This document shows, one piece after another, positions 22,632 to 33,791 of a stretch of 64,000 nt of DNA. Origin of the DNA: Gyromitra esculenta (Eukaryota > Ascomycota > Pezizomycetes > Pezizales > Discinaceae); contig JBCAML010000013.1 of assembly GCA_038503075.1 (NCBI GenBank), positions 1,054,001 through 1,118,000 on the forward strand, written 5' to 3'. Both the position numbers and the translations under genes were made by a program. Within the stretch, counting starts at the first letter, position 1; each line of letters opens with the position of its first letter. Under the pieces are notes generated by a model. It was not told the origin of the DNA, ran no database searches, and saw only the letters and a list, made by a program, of their open reading frames with translations.

Positions 22632-23451
22632 TGATACTATTATGGTAATCGTCAATCGTTTATCAAAGATGCGACACCTAATTCCATGCAATACCACTGT
22701 CAACTCTCGAGATGTTGTCAACTAATACCTCCAACTTATCTGGAAACTACATGGACTGCCGAAGCATGTTACATCTAACTGAGGAACACAATTCACTGCT
22801 CACTTCTGGAAGGAGCACTGTCAACGCCTAGGGATTCAAGCCCAAATGTCAACTGCCTTTCACCCCGAAACCGATGGTCAGACGGAACGATTAAACGCCG
22901 TCATGGAGCAGTACTTACGCTCCTACGTATCCTACCAACAGAAAGATTGGAGTAAATGGTTACCAATGGCTGAGTTCTCAGCCAATAATCAGGAATTGGC
23001 TAGTACGAAAGTTTCCCTGTTCTTTGCTAAGTATGGTTACCATCCCCGTTTCGACACTACTCTCCTCACGGTTCAGACAACCCCGCAAAGCCTAGACACC
23101 GCTTCGTATAGCCAAAGATTGCAGGAATTATACGACTACCTGAGAAGGCAAATAAAGACAGCTCAAGTTGTCCAGGAAACTGTGACTAATAAGCACCGTA
23201 CACCGGCCCCTGCTTATCAGGTCAATGATCAGGTCTTTGTCTCGATGAAGTACATACTGACAATACCGAATGCGCGAAAGTTAGACCAGAAGTGGATGGG
23301 ACCCTACCCAGTAAAGTAAATAGTGTCGCCTTTTGTGTACGAGATTGATCTTCCATCCTCAGTCAAATACCATCCTGTTTTCCATGTTTCCTTACTAAAA
23401 CCCGCCACCAAAGATCCCCTCCCAGGACAAGTCATACCTCCTCCTTCCCCG

Positions 23452-25444
23452 CATCCTCCGTCCCCACTACAACCTCTTCGATTGAAAGTTCACCACCACC
23501 TTTTGCGTTGCAACAGCGTTACACACAGCCAAAAGTCTTAGCACTTCTGCTTCATTTCATTACCCCGCTCACAAAAACAAGTTGGATCCTTGTTTTAACA
23601 ACACCACTCCGATCGCATGTCTTCTGGAGACACAGCTAGAATCTTTACACCTCTCTTCCCCTCTCTCCAAAGAGGTGAAGCCTCTACCACTCCTGCTTCC
23701 TCCGCAACTGCCACGGCGGAACCAAGAACCCCCTCACCAGCAAAACGGCAGAGAGCTGACACCTCTCCTCCATCACCACCTGTTTTTTCCCACCCTACAA
23801 ACTGGATTAGCACAATCCTAAACAAGGACAACGGGATCACAGGAGCCCCCATGACCCTAAAGACAGTTAGCCAGTGCCTCACAAAGGCTGACGAACTGAA
23901 TCTCATCCACTTCACCTCCCTCCTTAACATGATCCAGCATCTACAAAGCGAGGTCACCCTACTCAAAGAGGCTGCTAAGAGTCCAGCACCTCTCCCAGAC
24001 ATGTTTCCAGAGTCTCCAACTCTGAGCAAACAAGAGCGCATGCACCTTCTCACAGTTGGGAAAGCAGCGCCCTCAGCACCACCTGCACCATCCAGTGCTC
24101 CTCCTGCTCCTGCTCCTGCTGCTGCAATTCCTGCTCCTCCTGCCCCAAAGCCTTTGCAATGGGCCCAGGTGGCCGCCAGCAAACCCAAGAGAAAACCCCA
24201 ACCAACAAAGGCCAAACAGGCTGCTAACGCCCCTGCCCCTAAGACTTCATCTTCCTCTCTCTCGACATCTCCCACCATGCGCGCTCGCCATTTGATTGTC
24301 AAACGCAACGGCACCCCCCTTTCTCAAGGGTCACCCACGGAACTCAAAGACAAACTCAACTCTGCCATTGGTTCTATCACCATCCAGTCTGTGGCAATAG
24401 ACACACATTCCCAGAATGTGTCGTTGATGGTCATGAACAATATGTTTGCCAACACTCATTACAGGAAAGTTGGCCAATTTCTCCACCTCATCCCTGGAGC
24501 TCGCTCCCTAAACCTTGACGAACCATTGCACCAACTTGTTGTACATGGTATCCCCACTTCTATGGAGCCCTCTACCATTCAGCAAGAACTCTGCAACTTC
24601 AACCCTGGGCTGATTATGGATATTCCCCCCAGATGGCTCACACTAGCTGAAAAATGAAGAGGAAAAACAGTTTCCTCCATTGTTATCACACTTTCTGGCC
24701 CCAAAGCTAATGAGATCGCCAACCGCACTCGCTTATCTGCCTTCTCCACCACTGTCCAAGCTGAACGCAAACTCCATTTTGGACCCTCCACCCAGTGCTC
24801 CCAATGCCACAAATTTGGACACCACACAAACAAATGCCCCAACCAACCATGCTGCCACTGGTGTGTTGCACTTCATCCCACTGCGGCTCATAGCTGCCCC
24901 ACACTCTCTTGCTCAACCAAAGGCCGCCCCTGCTCTCACACTCTTGTTAAGTGTGTTAACTGTGACGGACCCCATGAGTCACACCTGAACAGCTGCCCAT
25001 CATGCCCTTCAAAGGCCTCACCGCCCCCTCCAGCAGATGACCAGATGGACCTTTAGGTCACTTTACTTATACTTGTTCAACCCCAACTAACTTTGATTGA
25101 AATTTTTTCCTGGCTGCTCTTTACTTCCATTGCGGCTTTACTGTGGACCTTCTTCTATTGTTTCTCATTGTTTTTTGGCTGTTGTTTGCAAGTCTTATTA
25201 GTCTCCCAGGCATTTGTTGTCAATTTTCCCTGCACAGTTAAGTCGTTTACCTCAGGAACATCGTCTTGTTCTGTTGGAAGTACTTGGTTCGCTTTTCTTT
25301 TGTGTTCTCTCATGTTACCCAGGCGGATAAGGGTGTTTATTTGGTGGGGATAGGTTTTTTGACTTCATAACCTTCGTGTTGCATAAGTGGTTTTGTACCT
25401 ATAAACAATAATCAAATGATTGAAACAAAAAAAAAAAAAAAAAA
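23452..25444 (+). mobile_element. ORF1-only LINE-like element, copy L1a
   Basis: The 1993-bp element starts CATCCTCCGTCCCC and ends in an A-run. It is flanked by a 15-bp target duplication: CCTCCTCCTTCCCCG at 23437-23451 and CCTCTTCCTTCCCTG at 25445-25459, with three C/T changes. It has a 165-bp 5' leader, one 479-codon ORF and a 370-bp 3' UTR, and no reverse transcriptase or endonuclease. Its leader and last 90 bases match those of the autonomous L2 element next to it. Confidence 0.88.
23617..25056 (+). pseudogene. LINE ORF1 (gag-like, CCHC knuckles), one nonsense codon (L1a)
   Basis: LINE ORF1 proteins bind the element RNA and act as chaperones in the particle used for target-primed reverse transcription. 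The frame is 480 codons including the stop, beginning MSSGDTARIFTPLFPSLQRG. It has a serine/proline-rich N-terminus, a helical stretch around LLNMIQHLQSEVTLLKEAAK, an alanine/proline run, a basic patch (SKPKRKPQPTKAKQ), a conserved RNA-binding-like middle and three cysteine-rich knuckles near the end (CSQCHKFGHHTNKC, then CCHWC, then CVNCDGPHESH). One TGA at 24655 interrupts it (CGA in copy L1d). It shares order with other Tad/Jockey-type ORF1 proteins. Confidence 0.85.
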
Positions 25445-25599
25445 CCTCTTCCTTCCCTGCATCCTCCATCCCCTCTACATCATCCCTGATTGAAATTTCA
25501 ACTCCACTTTTTGTGTTGCAACGGCGTTACACACAGCAAAAAGTCTTTATCAATTAGGCTTCATTACCTTGCACCTCAACTCGCTTAGGATTCGAGACG

Positions 25600-27187
25600 A
25601 TGTCAGAGTTCAACCCACCCACTCCCCACACTCCCATGAGAAGCAGCATGCTTCCCCCACAATCCACCCATCATTCCAGAGCCAACAGCCCCAGAATCAC
25701 TCTCCCTCCTCCCAATTTGACACCTATCATCCCCTCACCCTACTCTGCCGTTGCCAACAACCTCAGTGAGGCTATTGGTGAACAAATCCACCCTCGCACT
25801 GAACTCTTTGATGCCATTCACACTTCCCTCCTTACAGGAAAGTCTGATATTCAAGCCGTCCTTACTCTCTGCCTTGTTCTCATCCAGGAGAACAAACTCA
25901 TCAACAGCCATCTGAGAATCATCTCTGGCAACACTGATCACATTTCCTCCATCCTTGCACTGCACACCACTGCACTCAATGGCATCAACCAACTCGCTGC
26001 TACTGGCGCAGCCAAAACCACCACCACTGCACCCCCCCACCCACCCAAACCACTCAAACCTATGCCAACGCTGCTGCAACTGCCAGCTCCTCACTTTCTC
26101 CCCCCAAGATAAATAACAAAAGGAAAGGCAATGCATCTGCATACATTCCCCCTGTGCTCCCCCTGACCAGTGAAGGAATGTCTTCCTCTGAAGCTGCTAG
26201 ATGGCAATTGGAGATGACTGATGCCCGTTCCCGCCCTGGATTCAACAGAAACCTACCTGCAAATCAACTACCAGCACCCTCCAGACAAGCTCTCCCAGCC
26301 AACAAACCCAAACCACTTCCTGCCTCCCAGTGCCGATTATATGCCACCAGAACCATCCTAGAAGAATTCGAACTCTCCTCCCAGCGTGCAGCAATCCTCC
26401 CCTCCGTCATTGCAAAGGCTCTGGAAAAAGTTAATGCAAAGGTCTCACTCGCTTTCACAGCAACTGTCAACTGTAACGGCACTGTCTCAATTCTGGCCTC
26501 ACCCCTTGCACCTGCAATTGACTATGTCCCATACTTCTCCCATCTCACCAAAGCAATTAATGAAGCCCTTCCTGTGAACGACAACCACTTCAATGACTTC
26601 ATCCTTGCCCCAACGCACATGGAATATGTTATCCACAATCTTCCAGTTCACGCCCTCCCAAACCCTACTGAAGAGTTATTTGCCACTATGGCAGCTAACA
26701 TTAAATACTCCTCTGAAATTGTCATTGCAGGGCCAGATACCTCAAACCACTGCTTTCCGATAGAAACAAAGCTACCACCTCAGTTGTTATCTCCCTCGCA
26801 CCTGAGGAAGCTCCCAAACTCAAAGACTCCATCCGCCTCTTCTCATGCTCTAGGAAATGCAAAAAGATGCACTCCTTCTCACCCATCACCCAATGCCGCA
26901 ACTGCTACACCTTTGGACACACTGCTCCCCTTTGCAAACAAAAACACCCCACCTGCCCACTACGTGCAGATCACCATACCAGAGAACAACATTGCTGCGG
27001 CAACCCAGGTTGCGAAAAGGGTGGAAACACCAAGCCAGTGCCCGATTGCTGCGAAACCAAACCCCTCAAATGCTCCAACTGTGACAGCCATGAGCACTCA
27101 GCCACTTCACCAGAATGCCCTATCAAGGTAGACGCATTTGACACCCAACACCAGAGAGCCTCCAAGATCCCCCTCTGCCCCCTCTAA
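25600..27187 (+). pseudogene. LINE ORF1 (L2), frameshifted
   Basis: Begins MSEFNPPTPHTPMRSSML with a proline-rich head and a helical part (DIQAVLTLCLVLIQENKLIN). The frame stops at 26112, resumes at 26154 (TSEGMSSSEAARWQLEM...), and changes frame again near 26800-26867 before the cysteine-rich end (CRNCYTFGHTAPLC and CSNCDSHEHSATSPEC). It has the same layout as the L1 ORF1 but a clearly different sequence. It would have packaged the L2 RNA; as it stands it cannot make a full product. Confidence 0.8.
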
Positions 27188-27258
27188 CCACCCACCATTG
27201 AAATCCAGGCCCAGGATGACATGGTGGTAGACTCAGTCAGCCTAGTATCCCAGAACTA

Positions 27259-30200
27259 ATGATGAGCCAAACCCAACGACACCCTACACCCAACCACTCC
27301 TTGCAGAAGACAAAACAACTAATAGATTGTCCTACCCTCACTATTACACAACACAATTGCAATGGGTCCAATAGTGTTTTCCTCTCACTTTTTTCCTCCT
27401 TTGGTTCCAATCCACCTGTGCTTGTTGCAATCCAGGAACCTCCTACCAGTCGCGAGACTGGCATACCCCTGGCAGCACCAGCCTACTCACTCATCACACC
27501 AACCACTACTGCTGGCGAAAAAGTTCTCGCCTGCTTCTATATTCTCTGAAGCTTTGAATCCAGTATTTCCTTTGTTCCTTTATTATTTTTTAGAAATGAT
27601 TTTTGTGGCATATCTATTTCTTTTGTCAATACTGTGTTCAGCCGTTACCTTTCCTCTCTCTCTATCTACTGCGTTTATAACCGTCATGTATCTCGTTACA
27701 TGAGATCAATCACCCCTGAAATTGCATTTCCACCATCCCAACTCCCCACCCTCGTCCTAGGGGACTTCAACATACACCACTACACTGCAGACCCTGAAAG
27801 AAAACTACAGTCATCAGACCTCTCACTATCAACCCCCTACTTCGAAATGGCCACTGAGCATGGCTACTCACTCCTTAACACCCCTGGATCCTTCACCAGA
27901 TACTCCCCCGATTTCACGGATGGAACCGGGTAATGGGTCAAGGATGTTGGATTGGTTGTAACGGTTTTTGGTTTGAATAATAATGTCGTTGTTGTTCGGT
28001 TATGTTCGGGTATGACTTATGAGATGATTAAAGCGGGGTATTTAAGAGATAGATTTTTGTTGTTTTTGTGTCTTCTTCTTCTTCTTTCTTTAAGCAACGT
28101 TCTCGTTATATTTCTCCTGTACCAGTTTCAATACCACTTCGATTCTACCTCAGAATCCTCATTGTCGCCGTGAAACATCCCCGATACCTTGCCTTGAGGT
28201 ATACTCCCTGTAGGACCTGTAGAAACCTCGCACTCGTCGAAACGAGTTGATACCTCGCTTAAGTAGCACTGCTCACCTTCGGGGATACCGAAGGGCTTAA
28301 CTGAGAGACTCAACCATGAGACCCGACCCAAACAGAAGGAATGGCGTGATCGACTTAGCATATGCTAACACACCACTTTCTCCATACATCACCAAATGGC
28401 AAAACAAACTCCCAGCCTCGGGCTCTGACCACAATGTCATCTCTATCACCATCAAATAACCACACCTCCGTCAATCATCTTCCTCGCCCAACTGGGCTCT
28501 CACTCCCTTGCCTCTGCTCAAAACAACGGTTGCATCTTTTGCTCCCACACCCATTACCAACGATATCCAAACTTGGTTCAACGACAACCTCAAGACTCTA
28601 ACACAACCTATCGTTGCATGCACACCATCCAAACACCCCTCCAAGTGGTCAAAAGCATGGTGGACACCCGACATCTCACAACTTCGCACCATATTCCATT
28701 CCGTTGCCAGGGACCTCAAAAAAGATTTGGCAACCAACTTCAAACTCAAATCAGCAAGGTATGCCTACTTTGGCGCAATCAAAAAGGCCAAAGCAAAACA
28801 TTGGAACGAATTTATCAGCAATGCTGGTGTCAAAGACCTCTGGGCAGCCAACCGAATGACAAAACCTAAAGATGCTGACAACCTCCCCACCTTCCCAAAC
28901 ATCTCCTCCTCCACCCAACTCAACAAAGCTCTCATCTCACACTTCTTCCCACCACAACCATCTACACCCACTCCTCCATGCTTCCTCCACCATAACCTAC
29001 CACCTATTACAAAGGAAGAAGTATCCAAAGCACTCAGTAAATCCTCAAACACCTCTACCCCGGCCCAGACCAAATCTCATATGGAGTCTGGAAACACATC
29101 CATGCCCTCAATCCAGAAGCTATTGCCTCTCTTCTCACTCCTCTCCTACAACACGGCATCCACCCCAGCTCACTGAAAGCAGCAAATGGCATTGTCCTAC
29201 CAAAAGCCGGCAAAACTTCCTACAGCGAACCATCCTCCTTCCGCATTATCGTCCTCCTGGAAACTATCTCTAAGATCTTGGAACGGATTGCAGCATTCCC
29301 CCTCTACGACCATGCTCTCACTGCTGGCCTAACCCACCCCAATCAACTAGGCTCACTCCCAGGCAGAAGCATCTCCGATGCTGGAACAACACTTCTCCAT
29401 GAAATCAAGCTTCTCCAGGCTTCTGGACGCAAGGCTTCTTCACTCTTTCTTGACACCAAAGGTGGCTTTGATAATATTAGGGCCAACACTCTCGCCAAAC
29501 AGCTGAGGAAAAAAGACACTCCTGAATATCTAGTTCACTGGGTTCTCTCTTTCCTCTCCAATAGATTCTGTCGTCTACTCTTCAAAGGTAGCCCCTTTAC
29601 CTTCGAACCAATAGACATTGGTGTACCCCAGGGTTCCCCAATCTCTCCATTGCTCTTTATCATCTATGTCGCCCCACTCCACCAGGTCAAACTAGCAAAG
29701 GGCATCACCCTCTCCTATGTTGACGACTTCAGCCTCACTGTTGCATCTCCTTCAGAAAGATCCAACATACAACAATTACAACGTGCCTGGAATTACCAAC
29801 AACATGCCGGGTCAGCTCTAGACATCTCATTCTCCATCGCCAAAACAGATTTCATCCACTGGAGAACAGAAAGAGATCAATCCTCGTTCTGCAACCTCCC
29901 CATCTCCCTCAACAATAATCTCTTCTTCCCTCTTAAAGTGGTCAAATGGATCAGCCTTTGGTTTGAAGCCAACCTGTCACCATTCCACCACTTCAAACAA
30001 AGCTTCTTGAAAGCCAACAAAACATTCCTCCTACTTCGCTGCCTGTCCCCAGCTGGTACAGGCCTCACCTCATATAACAACAGAAGATTGGCCCAGGCCG
30101 TCATTCTTCCCACAATGCTCTATGGCTCTGCTGTCTTCACCCCCAGCAACTCCTCTCTCACTCTCCTCCAATGTCTTTGGGACAAAGTACTTTGCTGGGT

Positions 30201-31118
30201 CACCAACTGCTTTACATCAACCAACTCACTCACCTTGTGCCCAAACGGAGCACTGCTCCCAATCAACGTACTGTGCTACAAATACCGTCTCCAGTTTGCT
30301 ATTCACAGCATGGCTGCTTCACCACATCACAACCCTGTCTCAGGCAGATTCCCTAGTAATTTTCCACTTGAAGACCCCTTCAGAACGCCATCACATTGCC
30401 ACCTCCTCCTGGGTATATCAACGAACTTGAAAACTTGGATATCCAAAGCCAAAACCAATAAACCACTCCCAATTGACCAACTGTGTGTTATGATCAATAA
30501 CGCACTACAAAGCAATCTCACACCCTCCTCAGAACAACCTACCATCACACCAGCATTGGTCCAAGAGCTCAGCATGACTCTTTGGGCTACCTCACGCCCC
30601 CCTCCCTCTATTACACCAACTCCCTCTCCACCATTGCACCAATTGTCATGAGATTGGATTGCTTCATGAGTGGGTGACTCAACCAATTCCTTGCCCACAA
30701 AAGCTACCTTGCCGCCCACCAGTCCTGGCATTCCCAGGGCCTCTCTAAATACTGCCCCAGATGCCAAGAGGAAGACGAAGACCTTGAGCATGCTATTCTT
30801 CGCTGCCCAGCTAGAGCAGAAGCCAGAGAAAAGTTCATCCCTGACCTAATCTCTATTGAAGATATCTGGAACGACCCTACACAATTGCAACCATTCGTTA
30901 ACTATATCCGCCACACCATGACCGGCTACCCATCTAAGTGGAATAACTGGCACCCTCTATCACTCACTGGAACCTCGGATCAATTATCTTCTGCAGTTTC
31001 TGTTTCTTCATCTACCTTTTCTTTACTATTTTACTACCTAAATTGTTACATCTCCTTACTCATGAAAGTCATATATTGCGGGATCATTGTTATGATCACT
31101 GGGGTCACTTTTCTATAG
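27259..31118 (+). pseudogene. LINE ORF2 (L2): EEP endonuclease, reverse transcriptase, zinc finger; broken
   Basis: Endonuclease motifs are VAIQEPP near 27430, LGDFNIHH near 27755 and, after the LTR, GSDHNVISI near 28430. RT parts follow: VLPKAGKTSYSEPSSFRII near 29200, LDTKGGFDNI (motif A, the usual AFD as GFD) near 29450, GVPQGSPISPLLF near 29620 and SYVDDFSLT near 29715. A C-terminal finger CPRCQEEDEDLEHAILRC lies near 30755. Breaks are a stop near 27547 with a poor stretch to about 27710, the LTR-A at 27912-28321, a frame change near 29060 and a stop at 30651. The motif set fits Tad1/Jockey-like non-LTR elements; no RNase H was seen. Confidence 0.87.
27912..28321 (+). repeat. Solo LTR-A in L2 endonuclease
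   Basis: A 410-bp forward LTR, TTTCACGG to CCATGAGA, with CCCGA on both sides (27907-27911, 28322-28326). Signals: TATTTAAG at 28039-28046, AAGCAACGT at 28092-28100, and hairpins at 28141-28157, 28185-28201 and 28276-28294. The same insertion at the same site recurs in the inverted copy at 62856-63265. Confidence 0.94.
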
Positions 31119-31292
31119 GTACACCTATAGATTTGGTTTATGTATTCTTCCTTTGTAACTTTCTTTTGTTATCCTGGGGTGTGGATGGTTACTGTTGGGG
31201 ATAGGTGTTTTGACTTCATAACCTTTGTGTTGCATAAGCGGTTTTGTACCTAGGAACAATAATCAAATGATTTAAACAAAAAAAAAAAAAAA

Positions 31293-33076
31293 TGTATGCT
31301 GTTCCTAGCACAGAAGCCCTTAGGCTCACTATATTCGTCTCACGATTCAGCCCTTCGTTAAGCCCTACAGTATCCCTGAAGGTGAGCAGTGCTACTTAAG
31401 CGAAGTTTTAACATGTTTGAAAAGTGCGATGTTACTACACATCCTACAAGGAGTCTAACTCAAGGCGTGTTAAGTGCAGCGTGATAAAGACAGCGACAGC
31501 GTGGATTCTGAGGTAGAATCAAGGTAGTATTAAAACTATACAGTAGAAGTGAAACGAGAACGTTGCTTAAGGAAAACAAGAGAAAACAACAACGACGAGC
31601 AAAATCAATCCCTTATATACCCCGCTTTGCTTTCCTTAATCCATAGCCTAACCTAGCCGAACAACAAAGACATTATAACAGAAACCTGTAATTCGTTGCA
31701 ACCTTTCTAACCGAACCCTAACCCATTACCTGACTTCATCCCTGAAAATTCGCCAGTCTTCCAGGCAGAAAGGCAGTGGTATATCATTGCAGGTGTCACT
31801 GCAATAAATACTTCATTGATACTATTGACAAACACGGTATCCAGAGCTGCTAGTGGTTTCTTACTGTCAAAAAACTTGCCATATATCAGCTCAGGGATTT
31901 GTGGTGTGAGAAACCTTTTCTCCATATTCTGCCGGACTGTCAGCAGTCATCAATGACTTTGAATGGGTTTGTACTGACTTCGTATGACTCTGGATGGCAG
32001 GTAAATCTATCGTGATCTAACTAATACCCGATGTGTTTCTCTCGTTGTGAACCACTCAGCTGCATTAAGCTATATGCATTAATCACATTCCTCTTAATGA
32101 ACGCAAGGTATAGGGAGCGTGCGCTAGACTGCTTTGCTTTAATCTAACACCAGTCTAATAAGATCCGCTGCCGGCTTGAGAAGGGTTGGTACAGTACCAA
32201 TTCGAGACACTTCTTAGTTATCTCTTGCTTGTACTATATCCCATCTCTTGTTCCGCTTGTGTCCATGCCTTGTGTGACTATTTTGACATTTTGACCACGT
32301 TTGGAATGGGATCTCTGAAGTAGGTAAGATTGCTGACAGGCATCTTTGCCACTCGCATCACAGGCTGCAAAGTGTTTTCTATGCATTGTATGCTTCGGTC
32401 TCGATTGCGGTAGACAAGCATGCCAGGGAGCAAAGCTATATCGATAGGGCTTGGCGCCAGCCTGCAGGAGGTCGGTGTTGATTTATTTAAGGTTGCCACC
32501 AGCTTGAAGTTAGCCTTCTGATCAACTAATCACTATAGTAGGAACACCACTTACTATCTTTTTGCGAAGAAGACCGACCTGTATCATCTCTCTATGTTTT
32601 GAACTCTGCTCTTTGGAAGGGGGTTCTAGCCTGTTTGTGTCCAGCAAGTAGTACTCATCGCTTTCGTGATCTGTATTGATCCTTCGGAAGAGTCCATCAT
32701 TCTCTCTGTCTTCGTCTTCGTCTCCAACTTCTACTTCTACCTCTACTGCCCCTGTTTCCTCCCCTATCCGGTCATTCCTTTCTTGTTCTTTGTTGATTTC
32801 CCTCTCTGCAAGATGCCTTCGCGACCTGGTAGAGGCCGGCAAGAATTGCTGTGAGGAGGGCTTTGCTGTCCCACTTGTAGTAGGTCTTAGTTTAGGGTGT
32901 TTGAATGTAATTTTTGTCATTTCTTGTGTCGAGTTAGTGAAAGAAATAGGAGTTAATGTTAGTCGATGTATGAAGGAAGGAAGTGTTGACCGGACTGAGA
33001 GAGGTTGGCAGCAGCTCAAGGAGAAAGTAAAGGGGGATTGCACGGACCCTGAAAACAATGATTGGCATAGAAGCAC
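31293..33076 (-). pseudogene. Unrecognised gene, broken or multi-exon, with a long acidic stretch
   Basis: On the minus strand a 184-codon frame (33076-32522) contains a basic, serine-rich start (LRPTTSGTAKPSSQQFLPAS) and an acidic part (VEVEVEVGDEDEDREND). It would continue, after a frame change at 32520, into PSPIDIALLPGMLVYRNRDR (to 32278). A further piece lies at 31925-31749 (LDTVFVNSINEVFIAVTPAM...YHCLSAWKTGE) and continues past the LTR to 31294. I do not recognise the product. The last piece reminds me of DUF6532-type proteins common in fungal transposon-rich regions, but that is a weak guess. The link between pieces is not proven. Confidence 0.4.
31338..31748 (-). repeat. Solo LTR-A at the edge of the DUF-like gene
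   Basis: A 411-bp reverse LTR, TCTCACGA to CCCTGAAA, flanked by ATTCG (31333-31337 and 31749-31753). Across it, the minus-strand frame reading KTGEYSEPKGFCA would be continuous. Confidence 0.92.
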
Positions 33077-33335
33077 GCTTTGGGCATGGAAATGATTGAG
33101 TTTTCGGCTCCTATTACTACTAGTTGCTAGCGCCTATATAACGACCTATAGAATGAAATGAAGAAGCAGATAAAGCCATATGAGACAAGGTTCCTTGCCA
33201 ACCTCCTGGAGGTCAACAAATTCTGCTAGGGAGTCAGCTTTTGTTCTGATATCCTCTAGGGAGCGAAAGTAGCTTACCCACAATAATTCACACCTTGCTG
33301 CCCTCGACTGATCCAGATATATTGATATATAGGAA

Positions 33336-33786
33336 TCTCAAGGAGTGAGATCTCATCAAGCCCTTTGGTATCCCCAAAGGTGAGCAGTGCTACCTGAACG
33401 AGAACTAACGACAGGAGTTTAGGTGATGATTCCACAGGTTTTACGATAGAGGGGAGTTATGATAACTTGGCAGCGAAACTACGTTGATGTAGTAGCGTGA
33501 TAGAGAGAACGGTATCATGGAGGTGACGAAGGATTTATGTAGGAATCCTGGCTTGTATTGTAGGATAAAAGTAGAGTAACAATAGAAGACATTGCTTAAA
33601 GAGAAGAGAGGAAAAAGAAACAAAGAGGGAAAAACCCTTCGCTTATATATCTACATTCCATCCTTTCGATGACACACCTATGACTCATCATAACTGAGGA
33701 CCCAAAGAAACATAAAGAATAGCAACGAAGTAAAGCAACAATGTACCTATGTACCTAACTAAGCAACGAAACATTCATCCATGAAA
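33336..33786 (-). repeat. Solo LTR-A2
   Basis: A 451-bp reverse LTR, TCTCAAGG to CCATGAAA, with AGGAA on both sides (33331-33335 and 33787-33791). The closing hairpin is CCTTTGG/CCAAAGG around GGATA. Confidence 0.93.
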
Positions 33787-33791
33787 AGGAA

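Larger units (their letters stand above)
15967..23451 (+). mobile_element. Ty3/Gypsy chromovirus copy G4, truncated at both ends
   Basis: G4 consists of a 5' LTR lacking most of U3 (15967-16255), primer site, leader, gag and pol up to just before the chromodomain. An L1-type element begins there at 23452. Three insertions lie inside: LTR-A at 17523, LTR-A2 at 19441, and LTR-A with nested LTR-C at 21267. The 3' LTR and chromodomain are not found after the two LINEs, so the 3' end was lost. Confidence 0.9.
18213..23451 (+). pseudogene. Gypsy pol (G4): protease to integrase, broken and interrupted
   Basis: The protease THALLDTVASRFAFID near 18380 has lost its catalytic D-T-G-A (now DTVA). RT is open at 18587-19327 with [16 protein letters not shown] and [11 protein letters not shown], then a stop (TGG to TAA). 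LTR-A2 at 19441-19851 splits the RT before EYLDIF and YLDDILIYS. RNase H and the linker are open at 20181-20999 ([25 protein letters not shown]). The integrase finger CDTCQKAK lies near 21130. LTR-A with nested LTR-C follows at 21267-22631. The integrase core then has SRDVVN, a stop, TSN and [12 protein letters not shown]. The frame ends LPGQVIPPPS at the L1 insertion; no chromodomain remains. Confidence 0.9.
25460..31292 (+). mobile_element. Autonomous-type LINE (ORF1 + EN/RT), copy L2
   Basis: Begins CATCCTCCATCCCC right after the 3' target duplication of L1a and ends in an A-run at about 31292. ORF1 with zinc knuckles, an EEP endonuclease, an RT with YVDD and a C-terminal CCHC-type finger are all recognisable. 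The whole is broken by frameshifts and by an LTR-A at 27912-28321. No target duplication of its own was found: the right flank TGTATGCTG does not match the left. A rearrangement may have occurred here. Confidence 0.88.

Noticed and set aside
28362..29273. Three separate genes in overlapping frames
   Set aside because: They are one LINE ORF2 with frame changes; the endonuclease and RT motifs connect across frames.
32676..33095. Plus-strand frame of 139 codons
   Set aside because: It lies opposite the acidic minus-strand frame (GAGGAC-type repeats read as serine/leucine runs); the minus strand fits better.
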